From the NCBI GenBank assembly GCA_963556195.1, contig CAUVYP010000586.1:1-64000 (forward strand): a stretch of DNA of 64,000 nt, written 5' to 3'. The notes below the pieces were generated by a model. It worked only from the letters and a program-made list of their open reading frames with translations. It did no database searches and was not told where the DNA came from. Positions 61,901 through 64,000 of the stretch are shown here, in pieces (the first letter of the stretch is position 1; every line of letters begins with the position of its first letter). The position numbers were made by a program, and so were the translations under genes. This stretch comes from Sepiola atlantica (taxonomy: Eukaryota; Mollusca; Cephalopoda; Sepiida; Sepiolidae).

Positions 61901-64000
61901 AGTGCAGCTCTTGTACTGCCGGAGATATGTCGATACAAACTGAATACGCAAAACATCAACAAAATTTAGCGCGTTTTAAAGTTGATATCGCTTTTGTTTA
62001 TAACTTCCACATTTATTCGAATTGTGCAACGAAACTTTGCAGACAGTCGCGGATAGGCCTTTTCTACTGAAGTACCAAGTTTCAGAAGTGCAGCTCTTGT
62101 ACTGCCGGAGATATGTCGATACAAACTGAATACGCAAACTATCAACAAAATTTAGTGCGATTTAAAGTTGATATCGCTTTTGTTTATAACTTGACCATTC
62201 TTTTGAATTGTGCAACGAAACTTTGCAGAGATAAGCGGAGTCACATGCTCTACTGAAGTACCAAGTTTCAGAAGTGCAGCTCTTTTACTGCCGGAGATAT
62301 GTCGATACAAACTGAATACGCAAAACATCAACAAAATTTAGCGCGTTTTAAAGTTGATATCGCTTTTGTTTATAACTTCCACATTTATTCGAATTGTGCA
62401 ACGAAACTTTGCACAGATTAGCGGAGTCACATTTTCTACTGAAGTACCAAGTTTCAGAAGTGCAGCTCTTGTACTGCCGGAGATATGTCGATACAAACTG
62501 AATACGCAAACTATCAAAAAAATTTAGTGCGATTTAAAGTTGATATCGCTTTTGTTTATAACTTCACCATTCTTTTGAATTGTGCAACGAAACTTTGCAG
62601 AGATAAGCGGGGTCACATGCTCTACTGAAGTACCAAGTTTCAGAAGTGCAGCTCTTGTACTGCCGGAGATATGTCGATACAAACTGAATACGCAAAACAT
62701 CAACAAAATTTAGCGCGTTTTAAAGTTGATATCGCTTTTGTTTATAACTTCCACATTTATTCGAATTGTGCAACGAAACTTTGCACAGATTAGCGGAGTC
62801 ACATTTTCTACTGAAGTACCAAGTTTCAGAAGTGCAGCTCTTGTACTGCCGGAGATATGTCGATACAAACTGAATACGCAAAACATCAACAAAATTTAGC
62901 GCGTTTTAAAGTTGATATCGCTTTTGTTTATAACTTCCACATTTATTCGAATTGTGCAACGAAACTTTGCACAGATTAGGGGAGTCACATTTTCTACTGA
63001 AGTACCAAGTTTCAGAAGTGCAGCTCTTGTACTGCCGGAGATATGTCGATACAAACTGAATACGCAAAACATCAACAAAATTTAGCGCGTTTTAAAGTTG
63101 ATATCGCTTTTGTTTATAACTTCCACATTTATTCGAATGGTGCAACGAAACTTTGCAGACAGTCGCGGATAGGCCTTTTCTACTGAAGTACCAAGTTTCA
63201 GAAGTGCAGCTCTTGTACTGCCGGAGATATGTCGATACAAACTGAATACGCAAAACATCAACAAAATTTAGCGCGTTTTAAAGTTGATATCGCTTTTGTT
63301 TATAACTTCCACATTTATTCGAATTGTGCAACGAAACTTTGCACAGATTAGCGGAGTCACATTTTCTACTGAAGTACCAAGTTTCAGAAGTGCAGCTCTT
63401 GTACTGCCGGAGATATGTCGATACAAACTGAATACGCAAAACATCAACAAAATTTAGCGCGTTTTAAAGTTGATATCGCTTTTGTTTATAACTTCCACAT
63501 TTATTCGAATTGTGCAACGAAACTTTGCAGACAGTCGCGGATAGGCCTTTTCTACTGAAGTACAAAGTTTCAGAAGTGCAGCTCTTGTACTGCCGGAGAT
63601 ATGTCGATACAAACTGAATACGCAAAACATCAACAAAATTTAGTGCGATTTAAAGTTGATATCGCTTTTGTTTATAACTTCACCATTCTTTTGAATTGTG
63701 CAACGAAACTTTGCAGAGATAAGCGGAGTCACATGCTCTACTGAAGTACCAAGTTTCAGAAGTGCAGCTCTTGTACTGCCGGAGATATGTCGATACAAAC
63801 TGAATACGCAAAACATCAACAAAATTTAGCGCGTTTTAAAGTTGATATCGCTTTTGTTTATAACTTCCACATTTATTCGAATTGTGCAACGAAACTTTGC
63901 ACAGATTAGCGGAGTCACATTTTCTACTGAAGTACCAAGTTTCAGAAGTGCAGCTCTTGTACTGCCGGAGATATGTCGATACAAACTGAATACGCAAACT
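58990..64000. repeat. Irregular right end of the array in this window
   Basis: Order: F-D-D-Ei-AK-Da-AK-Ei-AT-Da-AK-D-E-chimera-D-D-Ei-AK-Da-AT-D-D-E-D-E-AT-D(partial). No clear repeating module longer than D-D-E. Substitutions in the core are more frequent here (TGTGCCACG 60540, TGTTCAACG 60909, CAACAAAAC 61101, GAATGGTGC 63138). The chimera at 61408 has D sequence with CATGCTCT of A. The last, partial monomer occupies 63926-64000. Confidence 0.83.
63926..64000. repeat. Partial monomer at the right window edge
   Basis: 75 bp from ACTGAAGTACC to CGCAAACT. The ending CAAACT indicates an i or a tag, so the next monomer outside the window is predicted to be type A or F. Confidence 0.85.

Larger units (their letters stand above)
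1..64000. repeat. 186-bp satellite DNA array filling the window
   Basis: The sequence starts exactly at a monomer boundary (ACTGAAGTACCAAG) and this start recurs every 186 bp to the right edge, always in the same orientation. Summing the 12 indels seen (net -245 bp) gives 345 monomers plus 75 bp. A type-D monomer has 36 C, 33 G and 9 CpG in 186 bp. EcoRV (GATATC) cuts once in nearly every monomer, so a 186-bp ladder is expected. I see no inversion, no transposon and no unique DNA. The family is not one I recognise. Satellite identity is seen directly; a centromeric or heterochromatic location is inference from array size and HOR organisation. Confidence 0.98.
38252..64000. repeat. Right HOR domain: E-containing modules without B, C or G
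   Basis: About 138 monomers of types A, D, E and F only. Recurring modules are a pentamer (Di-F-D-D-E), a hexamer (D-Da-AK-D-D-E) and shorter D-Ei-AK blocks. The Da tag (ATCAAAAAAATT) exists only here and is always followed by an A with AGCGGGGTCAC. Module order is less regular than on the left. Confidence 0.87.

Noticed and set aside
1..64000. CRISPR array
   Set aside because: The repeats are 186 bp and contiguous with no unique spacers, and variation is between a few recurring types, not between unique spacers.
1..64000. Ribosomal DNA spacer or a tandem gene family
   Set aside because: No rRNA, histone or snRNA sequence is recognisable in any unit, and the period is far too short for a gene cluster.

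Overview
The whole 64 kb window is one uninterrupted head-to-tail satellite DNA array. The basic monomer is 186 bp, about 37% G+C, and I count about 345 monomers plus a 75-bp partial one at the right edge. I see no protein-coding gene, RNA gene, transposon, CRISPR array or unique spacer. This points to a eukaryotic nuclear heterochromatin block (centromeric, pericentromeric or subtelomeric). The consensus monomer has 9 CpGs where about 6.4 are expected, so there is no CpG decay. That fits a genome with little germline CpG methylation, for example many insects or nematodes, but I do not recognise the satellite and cannot name the species.

Monomers differ mainly in two short windows flanking an invariant core (GAATTGTGCAACGAAAC), and fall into types named here. 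D has TTCCACATTTATTCG then CAGATTAGCGG...CATTTTCT. B is D with TTCAACATTT. G is D with TTCCAAATTT. A has TGCGATTT, CACCATTCTTTTG, GAGATAAGCGG and CATGCTCT. F is A with CATTCTTTAG. C has AAAGTGGATATC and GACCGTCGCGGAGACACACG. Cx is C with AAAGTTGATATC and CTGATGTAC. E has GACAGTCGCGGATAGGCC. End tags matter too: m (AAAACATCAACAAA), i (CAAACTATCAACAAA), a (ACTATCAAAAAAATT) and * (ACATCAACTAAATT). K or T means CTTTTACTG or CTTGTACTG. All unit coordinates below start at the TTA of ATTTAG(C/T)GCG.

The array has higher-order repeat (HOR) organisation in three parts. (1) About 1-20.7 kb is a domain of modules that begin with D and end with C or Cx; the commonest modules are a 6-mer (D-Di-A*-Bi-AK-C) and a 7-mer (D-Di-AT-Bi-F-G-Cx), with variants of 3, 4, 5, 9, 10 and 11 monomers. 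(2) About 20.7-38.2 kb is a transition zone: a D-rich run, then mixed modules in which type E first appears (23.15 kb) while B, C and G persist. It carries a perfect-looking 1860-bp tandem duplication and a 3273-bp segmental repeat with a private 74-bp deletion. (3) About 38.2-64 kb is a domain without B, C, Cx or G, built from a pentamer (Di-F-D-D-E), a hexamer (D-Da-AK-D-D-E) and derivatives, and containing a 3300-bp tandem duplication.

The register is a strict 186 bp for the first 32.9 kb. Only 12 indels occur after that (five distinct events: -1, -74, -1, +2, -52, several of them copied by later duplication). The main interest is the recorded history of array turnover: module-length variation, chimeric monomers, stepwise mutation and amplification, and replacement of one terminator monomer (C) by another (E). 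All comparisons were made by eye.
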